Assembly: GCA_000310025.1 (NCBI GenBank)
Contig: FN649740.1
Span: 5,271,634 to 5,335,633, forward strand
DNA length: 64,000 nucleotides
Reading direction: 5' to 3'
DNA from: Ectocarpus siliculosus
Taxonomy: Eukaryota > Sar > Phaeophyceae > Ectocarpales > Ectocarpaceae
A program made the translations under genes and the position numbers. Of the stretch, positions 53,006 to 63,889 are shown piece after piece; position 1 is the first letter of the stretch; each line of letters begins with the position of its first letter. A model generated the notes under the pieces. That model saw only the letters and a list, made by a program, of their open reading frames with translations. It made no database searches and was not told the DNA's origin.

Positions 53006-53580
53006 GAGCTTTAGGCTGACTCTTATGGCTCCCCATAGTTGGCGCGACGGATTTTTTTGGACGGGCATACCCCCCCCCCCCCNNNNNNNNNNNNNNNNNN
53101 NNNNNNNNNNNNNNNNNNNNNNNNNNNNNNNNNNNNNNNNNNNNNNNNNNNNNNNNNNNNNNNNNNNNNNNNNNNNNNNNNNGTCGTGACTGCTGTTGTG
53201 TCTGTGAGTACTGAGAAATGTCAAACCATCTGAGCAAAAGTAAGAATCCCTTTGGAGAATCCGTCGAGGGTGCTCTACGTTTGTTTTGGATGCCTAAACG
53301 GATTCTCCAAACGGATTCTTACTTTTGCTCACATGGATTGACATTTCTCAGCACACACAGACCCCACAGCAGTCACCACTAGCTTCAAAGACGCCTACAG
53401 GTGTGGTGCGTACAGCCTTCAAGTTCTGGTGACGACCCGACAATCATGGAGGGAGAACTCTGTGGTGGTGTGGTGAGAGGTCTGTCTTTTGGTCGAAATC
53501 AGGGGGGGGGGGTATGCCCGTCCAAAAAAATCCGTCGCGCCAACTATGGGGAGCCATAAAAGTCAGCCTTAGCGCCAGCA
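53006..53580. repeat. Large imperfect palindrome (foldback) inside the mobile element
   Basis: Outer arms 53006-53082 and 53504-53580 share GGCGCGACGGATTTTTTTGG in opposite orientation. Inner arms 53183-53264 and 53298-53380 share TGAGCAAAAGTAAGAATCC. The loop is about 33 bases. Confidence 0.85.
53083..53182. other. Assembly gap (100 N)
   Basis: Exactly 100 N, a placeholder length. It sits in the left arm of the palindrome beside a C run (53071-53082) whose partner is the G run at 53504-53513. The right arm has about 125 bases in the equivalent place, so the true gap is probably of that order. Confidence 0.97.
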
Positions 53581-53925
53581 GAGCAGAGCGCAGAGCCCGC
53601 AGGGGGCCGGAGGGGGCGCCGCAAAAAAAAACACTCCCCCCTCGGCGTACAACTAATAATAATGCACTGTGGGAGGGGGGGGGGGTAGGGGGAGAGGGGG
53701 AAAGAGCGAGAGAGCTGTGGGGTTTGTTTCTTATTCGACACACTCCCCCGTAACACCTCGTTTCTTATGTAGTAGGGCAGCAGTCGCTGCTGTGTTTCTT
53801 GTTGAGACATTTCTTACTGTATGACCCAGATTGAGCTATGTTTCTTAAGCCTGTTTTCTTATTTTTCGTGAAAAAGTGAGCCTCAATTTCTTAACAAAAT
53901 ATTTCTTAATTGAGGGCGCTAACTG

Positions 53926-54593
53926 TAGTCTATTGCTGTAGTTTTTCTAATGTGCGATCCAAGCATGATTTCCACCCCTTTGCCGCGTCCGCACCCTTTC
54001 GAACACCAGCCTTAAAACTCATCACGCATCGTTTCTTTCCGACCGTGCTGACTGGTGCAGCCATGTTGTTGACACGAGGTCACGAATAGCTTTATACCTG
54101 TATGGTCAGGCATCCCCTCCCCCGATCCACACGTAGGTGCAAGCTCTCCATCCTTTTGTAGGCGGAATTTGTACGTTGATTGAGAACAAGTGGTCGATCG
54201 CCCCTTGTGTGATTCAATAGGTAGCTTCATATTACCCTCTCACGCTAGGTTGTGGGTTCCAGCCTCTAGCCTCTCCGGAATGTACGGTGATACAAGTGGG
54301 TGTAGCTGAGAACGCCCCGGGGGGACGCCATAGTGTATTATGGGCAACCGACAGCAAACGGCATACTGGGAGGGTCTAACCCCCAAAACGGCACACCACG
54401 AAAGAGCTTGACTCGGGAAATGACCCCGAGGCGGTACGCTGATTGGCTGCGACCGCCGACTACCATTTTCTGGTGGCTTACGCGGAGGGTAGTACCGCAA
54501 TCGGGCCTCTGGCGTCGACTTTAACCGTTTTCTGTCCTCGCCCCGGTCACAACAATCTGTCGCAAGAAATTTCAACCGCACAACCCTTGGCTG
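53926..54593. other. Spacer between two mobile elements
   Basis: About 670 bases with no gene or repeat that I can support. Confidence 0.4.
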
Positions 54594-55660
54594 TTAGACC
54601 CTTCTTTATGGAAACAGAATCTTGCAATTATATCTTGGCATTTTGACCCAAGATTTGCTCACAATATATCTCCACCAAGATTTGCAGTATCGCGATTTAT
54701 GGGGAGAATATGTTGAATGCTGAAAAAGCGGCGAGTTGTTCCTCTCTTCTGCTTCAAGTTGATAAAGGCACAACGGCCACTTGGTCCACAGAAAATGCCA
54801 AGGTGTGGCGAAAAGTGACCATGACGCTGTTGTAAAAGGAGCGTCCCTCCCCCAGCTGTATTACTTCAACACGATGGGTGGATACTAGCGATGGGCGCCT
54901 ACCTGGGGTGCAAAATAGAGGCCGTTGCTGACGAGCTCATATCAAGCGGAGAAACAAAATTGTTCCATTGCTATCCAACTGACAAGAAAGTGCATCAACC
55001 CGAAGCCGATTACACCTGTGCACGTATCTCACTATGTAGCAGGCGTACCGAGGTCAAACCTCCGGCGCTGTCATCTGCACTCATGGATCTGGCTCGGGTG
55101 CAAAGGGATTGGGTGTGGGGTGATTCGATGAAGAGATAGAAGCGTCGCACACGACAGAGCTGTGTTGGCAAAACGTGCCTCCTCCTCTATTTTTCTAATT
55201 CAAAATAAAGTACTCTTTGAACGGTCCCTCGACAGACTGGTGATGACGCACGCGGAACGAGCCAGGGTAAATACGCATTTTTTTCGCGCGCCTTGGTTGT
55301 TTTTGTTCGCTGTCGGCGCCCGTGGCGCTGACACAGCCAGTGACGCCAGGGTGCGTTTGAGACCCTTGCGAGTGTGCCACTTGCAGATTTCATGGCGTTA
55401 TGGACGATCAGGTTGACTGACCTTCGGTGATCGCGCCGCACCCAGGCAAGATTTGTTTCGCCGCCTCAAGATTTGTCGGAAGGCTCGTTTCGACAGATCT
55501 TGGGTCAAGATTTGTTCGAAAGGGCAGTGTTCGGGCCTCGAGAAATCTTGGCCAAGATATATCGGAAGATTTTGCTCCCAAAAATCGTGAAACTGGCAGA
55601 TCTTGGCCAAGATCATCAAGATTTATCGACAAGATTTTGTTCCCATAAATCGGGGTCTTA
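54594..55660. mobile_element. Second TIR element with CAAGATTT subterminal repeats
   Basis: The left end (TTAGACCCTTCTTTATGGAA from 54594) and the reverse complement of the right end (TAAGACCCCGATTTATGGGA, ending 55660) match imperfectly over about 45 bases. Both ends carry clusters of CAAGATTT/AAATCTTG words: at least four between 54618 and 54690, and about ten between 55445 and 55640, some paired as AGATCTTGGCCAAGAT. The sequence GGCT flanks both sides (54589-54592 and 55661-55664), a possible short target duplication with one extra base on the left. The interior has no convincing coding frame, so the element is non-autonomous. Confidence 0.65.
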
Positions 55661-56036
55661 GGCTTCAACGTCTTAACTCACCGATCGTGTGGAATGACAT
55701 CAACCATTGCCTCGGGTCCAATCAACGATCACCATTATTCCACCTCAAACATCTGCACAGCCAACGCACCGAGGCCTCTTGACCTCACCAATTGGTGGTC
55801 CGACCACTGCTGCAGCAGCCGCCGCCGCCTCAGCGCGGCTCGCACCACGTGTACCCACAAAGGTTCAATATCTCTGCTACTTCGGATCCTGTTGCCTCAT
55901 AATTCGAGAAACTTCGTATCTGGAAACGGCCGATTCTCGACCCCTCGTGCGTCATAATCCACTTGGGATAGGGTAGCTGTTCTCTTCCGATGTTTTCCCT
56001 TGGCCCCAAGTTGGTATCGCGCAATACCGTATCGAC

Positions 56037-58091
56037 ATGATAAACTGCCATGTACCCATAATAATTCTTGTTGATTCTCGCGATTTTGTTCTTCGCTTCT
56101 TGTTGCTAGGGTATACCCGTTCTTTCGATGCCTTCGCCATCGCCTTGAGCCAAGCATGTGAGGGAGGGGAGAAGCGTTGGTACACATCGACCACTGAGCT
56201 GCAGCTGGGGTCGTTGGACATCTGCAGGGCGTGCCGAAGTACCCCGACCTTGCACGTCCGTGTAACTGGTGGGACTCCTACAAGCTTATGGTCTCCTCCT
56301 ACTGTGCAGGCACTGCCGAACACGCAAAGCTCGAAGGTTCGTGTCGTGAGCCGTGTGCCAGTCGTGCGTGCTCTTCGTTTGACGTGGGCGTTTTCTATGG
56401 AAACCTTGGTGCAGAGAGCCGCCATCGAGCTGTGGTCGCGGTCCGAACGTCTTGAGATGGTGGGACCATTGTGTGCGGCTAGCCTAGGATCAGTGGTTTG
56501 GCCTCTGGGGCTGACACAGCTGGTGTTGGACACAGATTTCCATATTCCAATGGAAAGCCTGTCGTTTCCAGTGCTCCTGCAAAATCTTTCGTTCGGAGAT
56601 TATTTCAACCAGCCTATTGCGGGAGTCGTGTGGCCGGCGTCCATGAAACAGCTATCGTTCGGAGCAAGATTCAATCAGCGTATTGCGGGAGTCGTGTGGC
56701 CGGCGTCCATGAAACAGCTATCGTTCGGAGATGAGTTCGACCAACCCATTGCTCAAGTCGTGTGGCCGGCTTCCCTGCTACAGCTATCGTTCGGAGATGA
56801 TTTCGATCAACCCATTGCTCAAGTCGTGTGGCCGGCTTCCCTGCTACAGCTATCTTTCGGAGGTGACTTCAATCAACCCATCGCTCAAGTCGTGTGGCCG
56901 GCGCCCCTGCAACGGCTATCGTTCGGAGATGTATTCAATCAACCCATTGCTGAAGTCGTGTGGCCGGTTTCGCTGTTACAGCTGTCGTTCGGAGCAAGAT
57001 TCAACCAACCCATTGCTAACATCGCGTGGCCAGCGTCCTTGCAACAGCTATCGCTCGGGTCGGAATTCGATCAACCTATCGCGGGAGTCGTGTTTCCGGC
57101 GCGTCTGGATAAACTATATTTGGGGAATAAATTCAACCAGGATATTGCGGGAGTCGTGTGGCCGGCGTCCCTGAAACAGCTATCGTTCGGAGCAAGATTC
57201 AATCAGCGTATTGCGGGAGTCGTGTGGCCGACGTCCATGAAACAGCTATCGTTCGGATATGAGTTCGACCAACCCATCGCTCAAGTCGTGTGGCCGGCTT
57301 CCCTGCTACAGCTATCGTTCGGAGCAGGATTCGATCAACCCATTGCTCAAGTCGTGTGGCCGGCTTCCCTGCTACAGCTATCTTTCGGAGGTGACTTCAA
57401 TCAACCCATCGCTCAAGTCGTGTGGCCGGCGTCCCTGCAACGGCTATCGTTCGGATATGAGTTCAATCAACCCATTGCTGAAGTCGTGTGGCCGGCTTCC
57501 CTGCTACAGCTATCGTTCGGAGCAAGATTCAACCAACCCATTGCTCAAGTCGCGTGGCCGGCGTCCCTGCAACAGCTATCGTTCGGAAATGATTTCAATC
57601 AGCCCATGGGTGAAGTCGTGTGGCCGGCGTCCCTGCAACAGCTATCGTTCGGAGATGATTTCAATCAACCCATTGCTGAAGTCGTGTGGCCGGCGTCCCT
57701 GCAACAGCTGTGGTTCGGAGATGATTTCAATCAGCCCATTGGTGAAGTCGTGTGGCCGACGTCCCTGCAACAGCTATCGCTCGGGTCGGAATTCGATCAA
57801 CCTATCGCGGGAGTCGTGTTTCCGGCGCGTCTGGAAAAACTGTATTTCGGGAATAGATTCAACCAGGATATTGCCGGCGTGGTGTGGCCGGCGTCCGTGA
57901 TACAGCTATCGTTCGGAGATGATTTCAATCAGCCCCTTGCTGAAGTCGTGTGGCCGGCGTCCCTGAAACAGCTACTGCTCGGGCCGCGATTCAAGCAGGC
58001 TATTTCCGGGGTCGCGTGGCCACGTTCGATGCGGCGTGTGGCACGTGGCGGATTAACCCTGCCGTGGCATCACGGGCATACTTTCGGATGA
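56037..58091 (+). CDS. FNIP-type 22-residue tandem repeat protein, up to 684 residues
   Basis: A single open frame to TGA 58089-58091. Bases 56586-58037 encode 22 consecutive 22-residue units with consensus LSFGDDFNQPIAEVVWPASL plus two residues; each unit is 66 bases. This period and the FNQPI/WP signature match the FNIP repeat, a leucine-rich-repeat relative best known from Dictyostelium and expanded in brown algae. Such arrays fold as solenoids and usually serve protein binding. Invariant positions are Leu-x-(Phe/Leu)-Gly, Phe, Gln, Ile and Pro. Units 8 and 19 carry VVFPAR in place of VVWPAS. The N-terminal segment before 56397 (METLVQRAAIELWSRSERLE) is not repeat-like and may be untranslated or belong to an intron, so the start could be 56037 or 56397. 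There is no transmembrane segment after the repeats. The specific role is unknown. Confidence 0.8.
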   Translation: MINCHVPIIILVDSRDFVLRFLLLGYTRSFDAFAIALSQACEGGEKRWYTSTTELQLGSLDICRACRSTPTLHVRVTGGTPTSLWSPPTVQALPNTQSSKVRVVSRVPVVRALRLTWAFSMETLVQRAAIELWSRSERLEMVGPLCAASLGSVVWPLGLTQLVLDTDFHIPMESLSFPVLLQNLSFGDYFNQPIAGVVWPASMKQLSFGARFNQRIAGVVWPASMKQLSFGDEFDQPIAQVVWPASLLQLSFGDDFDQPIAQVVWPASLLQLSFGGDFNQPIAQVVWPAPLQRLSFGDVFNQPIAEVVWPVSLLQLSFGARFNQPIANIAWPASLQQLSLGSEFDQPIAGVVFPARLDKLYLGNKFNQDIAGVVWPASLKQLSFGARFNQRIAGVVWPTSMKQLSFGYEFDQPIAQVVWPASLLQLSFGAGFDQPIAQVVWPASLLQLSFGGDFNQPIAQVVWPASLQRLSFGYEFNQPIAEVVWPASLLQLSFGARFNQPIAQVAWPASLQQLSFGNDFNQPMGEVVWPASLQQLSFGDDFNQPIAEVVWPASLQQLWFGDDFNQPIGEVVWPTSLQQLSLGSEFDQPIAGVVFPARLEKLYFGNRFNQDIAGVVWPASVIQLSFGDDFNQPLAEVVWPASLKQLLLGPRFKQAISGVAWPRSMRRVARGGLTLPWHHGHTFG
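56586..58037 (+). repeat. Coding 66-base tandem repeat, 22 units
   Basis: In-frame array with high nucleotide identity between units (GTCGTGTGGCCGGC recurs in most). Units 2-9 (56652-57179) and units 10-15 plus 19-20 (57180-57575, 57774-57905) line up in the same order, with three extra units (57576-57773) between. Confidence 0.95.
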
Positions 58092-60669
58092 CTGCGCGCT
58101 TCCGCAAGCGTTGTTGGGACGATCGGCTTGATTGTACCGCTGCTAGGCCCCCATGCGTAGAGTATGTTCGAAATACTCAGTACCAGCATGTTCGCAGGTT
58201 GTGGGGAATTGCTTGTTTTTGCAAATTATGTATGGAAGATATCTCTCGATCGCTGTCTTTCGGGCGCATCAAATCGTCACGTACGGGTTGGATGCATGTA
58301 GCTCCCGCATTCTTTTTGAGTTGATCAAGGCTTGGGGGGGTTAGTACAAAGGAGGTCCAGCTGTTGGAAACAGCTGGGTGCTAGGGTAATGAAAGAGGTA
58401 CGGTCGCTTGATGTCTTGTCTCCACGATTGTGTAGAAATGAGATGTTGCTTGAATTGAGAGCGAGGAAGGTCTGGATGAGGAGGGGATCCTCCTAGCCAC
58501 CAGGGGGCAGGCAAATAGCGGAGTCCTGATGTGGTATGGTCCCCCGGGAGGTATACCTCCCGGCCATCCCACATCCTATTCTAGACAAAGATGTACCCTA
58601 TCTAGGCCCTACAGCAACACTCCTCCTTAACATTAGTCTGTGGGACGACTTTGAATGTACTCGTCAAGGCATCAAAATTTCAGGTGAGACTTGCTATGTT
58701 GTTTTGACCAGGAAGAGTTGCGCAAACCGTCACCGATGCTTCGCCTCAAACCGTAGAATACACGAGGTTTGGGCAAAGAGTCGTCGATGATTCGCCTCCA
58801 GCTCGTTGCAGACTAGACTACTGGCACTATTCAGAGATTGACTGTGGTGGAAAGCGGAACAACCTATGGTATCGAGAAATTCGTCGGCTGCGGACGAAAA
58901 AAACACACGCCTCCATCGATCACATTTCAAAGTTAAAAGTTGTGAATAGCGTTGTCATGCAGGCGGGACTGGGAGTCGGCGTCGTCGGACCCCCCTCTTT
59001 ACCATGTTACCGGCGGACCCTCTGCAGTACGTCGGGAACCTCACCCCAAAACTTGCAGGAGACCTCTTCGTACTTTTCGGTAACCTCGACCGCCACATTG
59101 TTAGCGGGAGGGGGGCCTCCGCATTTGGCAAAGCCCCAACCGAATGTCGGGGGGAACCTCAAACACGGGACATACTCTACTCAGAGGGTACCTTGTTGGA
59201 ATTTGAAAAAATATGGTAGAGATTCTCGAAGAGCAAAAGTTACTGGAGAGACCTGGGGTGAGGTTCCCTGATGCAGATAAGAGGGTCCGCTGGGATTGTT
59301 TTGGCAGAATGTCTTCCCTAACACAATGCTAGCATTTGTACCAAACGGGCACCTGCACATTTAGAGGACTTCGCCTGGAAAAGAATCGATCAGACTTACG
59401 CAATATGCGCCTCGCCAATATTGGTAAGGGGAACCACTGCAGGTATGGAACCTCTCAGTCACCTCAAAGATTGATTGTGGTGCACGATGTGGTGTTCTCA
59501 GATCGAGCGACCCCCTACCAATTTTGGCTTGAGGTTCATTCTGAGGCAGCGGTTTCCCATGGGAACCACACACTTAAAAAAAACAGGAGCGGCAACGCAC
59601 ACGATGCGCATCAGTCAGCACAGTCCGGTGCTCAGGGATACTCTCAGTACATACCGTGTCCCTTCGCCATTCAAGTGGGCAAGTGGGCGATGGGTTAGAT
59701 ATTTTGCATGCCCGAGTTGTGCTGCGTGTCATCACCTTGCCACGGCTCTGAGCAGTTCCATAATGTTGGGTTATTCTGTGGCCATTGCTGCATGATGCTG
59801 GACCACCTCTTACGTACAAGGAACGCGAGCCTTCGCCAAAAATGAATCAACAAGCGCGGTTTGTCATGCCCAAAGAGAGTTACTCAACACAACACAACAC
59901 AACACAGGCAACGCGTTCGTACGTCAGTCAGCGAGGGAGTGGCCCATCGATCGGTGATCTGCCCTTGGGGCGCACTCAACACAAATGCATCACGTAAATA
60001 GAAAAAGGATAGGGGAACTCGAATACTTATCTCCTCTGTGCGCTCGCAAGAAAACTTGGAACGGAACGACGCAAAACAATACAAAGGCAACCGTCGCAAC
60101 GCTTCCACGTGCACAAAAGACGTCAACCTACCGCACGCATCTTCGGATCGCAGGTGCGTCAGCCTCGCGCTATGTTTCTCCGGGCTACCAAACGACGCAC
60201 GCGTGGCATCGTTTGTGGGGGAGGGTTCGAACGTAAGGCCACAACCTAGTCTAAAGGTAAGGTTCACAAGGTGACACCTCTCCATATCCTACAATAGCGC
60301 AGATATACAAAGAATAACCAGCGTACGTTGAATAATTCCATGCTGCCCCTTGCCAACCATCACGTAGTAACGGCTTTATTGAGAGCGAAAAACCCTGGCG
60401 AGCAGATGTCTCACTTGCTACCAAGCAAGCGAGCTACGTAAAGAGTACTCCATACGCAACGTCCAACTTCGAAATGGGCGTCGCCCGGCGACGGCTGACC
60501 ATCGACAACGCCTCAAGATCAATGCACGGATCACGCGGGCATCACGACTGGCCGTGATCACCCGAACCAACACCGAAAGGCAACAGCTGCTGCAGCCCTG
60601 TTCATACCCAAGGAATACCGGAACACAGGTGAACAAAATAGGGCCAGCCACGACGGCTCGGCAACACGA
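58092..60669. other. Intergenic region
   Basis: About 2.6 kb. It contains a short ACAAC repeat at 59886-59908. A 71-codon frame at 59004-59219 was considered and not called. Nothing else is supported. Confidence 0.4.
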
Positions 60670-63600
60670 TCACGTCAAATCAAATTCTTCGTCGTCTTCG
60701 ACGTGAGCGGCCTCAATCACCCGCTTGATCCGGAGGCACATGTTCGTTTTCCAAGGGTCCAGCTTCGAGATCTGCAAACGGGCCACAGGACGGTCAACAT
60801 GGCAAGATAGGCAGTCGGGTATGTAGTATTAGTGGTTCGACATCTGCAAGCTATCCCGCTGCTGCCAATTCTACGTCCTGAAGGAGCTGCACGGGGTACA
60901 CCTTGAGAGACGGAAACCAGTGAAGCAGTACAGGTTTCAAACGTGTCGTACAAGTCGGATGCAGCGAAGCTCAACCCATGAAACGATTCCAGCAACTTTC
61001 AGGCGACGCCACTATCGCCAAGACTTGGAGCACCAAAACCATACCGTGGTTCCCCAGCGGTATTTCGTATCCTGTATAATAGTTTCAAGATATTGATACA
61101 TAGTTGTATCGAACAACGTGCGCCCGGGGTAGTCGAAAATATTGTTCTTAGAGCAAGGCATGTACGTGTTCTCAATCTTGATGTGCGTCTGTCGACATCT
61201 TTGTGTTTGATTTGACACGTCACCGGGGTTGATTGACTGCGGTCGTTTGAAACGGATCGGCGAGGATATTGGTCAACCCATCAGTCCGAAATTGATTTGA
61301 TTTGGGCTCGCCACGAGCCGTGGGCTCTCAACATATGAACCAATTCGCCCTTCTGTCGGACACGTACGGCATACAGACGTCCAGCGTTTCAAGAGGGTGT
61401 ACCCCACGAGCACCGATCCAACAAGCACCATCATCCTCAAAAAGCGTGTCATTCCTTCCATCTAGTGTGCATCCACCGTCAACACCTGAGAGGTACAAGT
61501 ATTATAGCACAAAGCCACTGTCATTCAAGCGGAACTCAGCGCTGGCCGTGCAACGGCGGCAAGACCGACGGCTGTCAGCACAGAATCTCCGACCAAAGAA
61601 AGAACACGGTATGCTTACCTGGTCGTAGTCGAAGCAGTGCTGCGAAAAGTTCTCCACGTTGAAGTCTTCTGAGGCCTGGATCAACTGGTCCAAGAATCTG
61701 CCATTGGGTCGGCGGGCAAGACTTGCAAGTTAAAGCTCACCAAGCGTTATCGCTGTGCAGGACTACAACAGAACTAGCCTTAACGGCAAAAACAGCTATT
61801 GTATACAAAAGCACGGAGTTTGCAGCTGGGCTTTCGCACTGGGAGGACAAACTAGGTAGAGTGGGCTGGTACAGGGATGCTGGCGAAGTGCATTAACTCC
61901 ATCCCATCTATTCTGGGTGGCAGTCTACACCAATTGGTGAAAGGTTTAGATGCAACTGCCGGGGTCACACGGGAGGCAGGAAAAAACTGGATCGTTCTTT
62001 ATTTTTCGCCAACCTTTCCCCAGGTGGTGAATTTTTTCATTTATTACGTGCGAACGACCCAGCAGTTCTTCCCCTTCGCCGTGTGTACTCGTAACCAACC
62101 GAAACATTGGGGTGACCGCGGATTACCGTGGAAGCAATGGGGTTAGCCAGGGTGGGTGTCATCGGCGATTGCACAGCTGACATCAAGCGAGGAACACATC
62201 TACCAAGTGCAGTCGTGCGGAACATCCCAGCGACTAACCTGTACTCTCTCGAGTCGTCGAAAGTGTAGTCCGCCGATGTGAAGTCGCTCTGCTTATTTCG
62301 GGCGGCCACAGTGTCGCCTTGGGCTGTGTCCGATGAGATGAAGCAAAGCAAACGGGCAACATGTGCATGGCCCAGAGGACAGGCGGGCAGCGACAAGAGA
62401 CTCGGATGAGCAAAGGTCGCATTGCAATCGGTCCGTGATCGAAATAAGTTAGCAACACAGCAGTAGCGGTCCGCTCACGAAAAACGACGCTGTAGCACAA
62501 CCAGGCTTACTGAGGTGCTGAAAACACATCACAAGAGTACATGTACCTATCGAGCCTCTGCGCCAAGTCCAACTCAAATTTGAATAAATGGGTTCGTGCT
62601 CGACCTTCGCCAAACATGAGAAAACCCAGCAGAGCCTGCTCTTGAGTATTGTTTGAGCGGGCCGGTACTACTGTGCACGTGTAGATGCCGCGGAACATGG
62701 GCACGAGAAACACGCGAACAAACCGGAGCACCGGAGCACATCCCACCACGAATACAACCAGGAAACGGCATTAACGACAACGGACACCGTAGCTGCGCAC
62801 CGATGTTAAACTCAAATACTCTGCTGTCAAGAGCAAAGCATGTGGGATCAACAACTACACTCTATTGGTGTGCTCACCGAGCAGGCACAGTCCCGCCTGC
62901 AGCCAGTAGCCCTTGGCGTTCATCGCAAGAAGCTTCTTTTCCATGCACGACCGCCCCAGTTTCTCGTAGATCTCCGCAGCGAGGGTTAGGTTCGGGTTTT
63001 CGGCGTCCTGGGGAGACGGGCGAAAAAGCCAACATGAAACAGGAATGCTGTGTTCAATGTATATCCTCCTTCCTGCATGACTGTATATCTTCCTGCCTGC
63101 ATGACTGTATAGGACCCGAAGGATGTCAGGTGACATGTAACCGTTTGTGCCGGTTACAACGGAAGGTGTCCGCGTCAGTTGGATCAGATGCGATGGTAGA
63201 CGGTACTGGGCAGAGATGGGGTTTTCTATGCACACAGCAGCAACAACAATATCAACGAAGCACCCGATCCTACTTGATAGTCCCGCCTGTCTTTCGTGCG
63301 TGATTTCCTTGCGGAAAGGAGGTATGCGTACGGGCTACAAGTCGGGGTAAGACACAGCTCTGTGGTCGAGGTGGGGAATGAAAAGTGATGTGAACATGTG
63401 ACTCGCGGATCAGCAAGATGACTATTCGACACAACACGCCAACGTCCCTAATAGCCTGAAGAAACGAAGGATACATGCCTTGGTTCTACCTGAATCAAAG
63501 ACGCCAAGAACGGCGCGTAGATGGCCGTGCCTAACGACGGTAAGTGGTGGAAATTATGTGAACTTTTACGCTGTGAATCTTGTCAGTAGCAAGTGGCAAC

Positions 63601-63889
63601 AGGGCAGCAGTAAGAAGCCCCAACACGAGGGAGGTATGCATAGGATATGGTCGATTCATCTAGTTTATGGCCAAAGACGAAACGGTTCTGTTGTTCCCCC
63701 CAGTCGAAAATATCTGGTATGTACCGCTGGTGGCGGGCGGTCATGACGATAGCCTCTCCACGGTTATAACGATGGGTATGATACCAACGAGCAAAAACAC
63801 GTCCAAGTACAAGTGATAGCAATTACCTTGGAAACTATCCCGGCCACCTTGACCAGGCACGCGTTGGATTGGGACACGCAGCCCTCGCC
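60670..63889 (-). CDS. NAPA: Alpha-SNAP (SNARE disassembly adaptor), C-terminal half; 5' part beyond window
   Basis: Exons (minus): 63827-63889, 62878-63007, 62528-62598 (least certain), 62239-62288, 61619-61697, 60670-60771 (TGA stop). Phases agree throughout. Alpha-SNAP binds SNARE complexes and recruits the ATPase NSF so that they are pulled apart after membrane fusion. Family landmarks in order: QSNACLVKVA, AAEIYEKLGRSCMEKKLL, AKGYWLQAGLCLL (helical-repeat solenoid), ADYTFDDSREYR-FLDQLIQA, CFDYDQ-ISKLDPWKTNMCLR and IKRVIEA with an acidic end EDDEEFDLT. Leu residues near the C-terminus are the NSF-stimulating part in known SNAPs. About 164 of the usual 290 residues are present; the N-terminal helices lie past 64000. 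The exon at 62528-62598 has a poor donor (GAT-GTGTTT). Gamma-SNAP is less likely because the ISxLDxW C-terminal block is the alpha/beta type. Confidence 0.85.

Larger units (their letters stand above)
52627..53925. mobile_element. Non-autonomous DNA transposon-like element with internal foldback
   Basis: The ends are inverted copies: left CAGTTAGCGCCCGCAATTAA at 52627, right the reverse complement of CAGTTAGCGCCCTCAATTAA ending at 53925. Each end is followed inward by a cluster of TTTCTTA-type motifs (for example near 52731, 52769, 52786 on the left and 53728, 53760, 53811, 53839, 53856, 53889, 53902 on the right). Such subterminal motif clusters are known as transposase binding zones in TIR transposons. 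The middle holds a long imperfect palindrome (about 53006-53580), with arms such as GAGCAAAAGTAAGAATCC repeated inverted. No transposase is encoded. A clear target site duplication was not found. The superfamily is not assigned. Confidence 0.7.

Noticed and set aside
55952-56533. 193-codon minus frame opposite the FNIP gene start
   Set aside because: Opposite strand of the repeat gene's N-terminal region, with no recognisable domain. It weakens confidence in the 56037 start but is not itself supported.
56731-57900. Two other long frames over the FNIP repeats (Ser/Asn/Cys/Arg-rich repeats)
   Set aside because: The 66-base period is divisible by three, so any stop-free alternative frame stays open. 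They are shadows of the real frame.
59004-59219. 71-codon plus frame (MLPADPLQYVGNLTPKLAGD)
   Set aside because: Looks somewhat protein-like but is isolated, with no splice partner or recognised family.
61012-61218. Minus-strand frame with a good acceptor (THIKIENTYMPCSKNNIFDY)
   Set aside because: It lies in an alpha-SNAP intron. Joining the exons on either side directly gives FDYDQ-ISKLDPW, the expected family sequence, so this frame would disrupt the protein.
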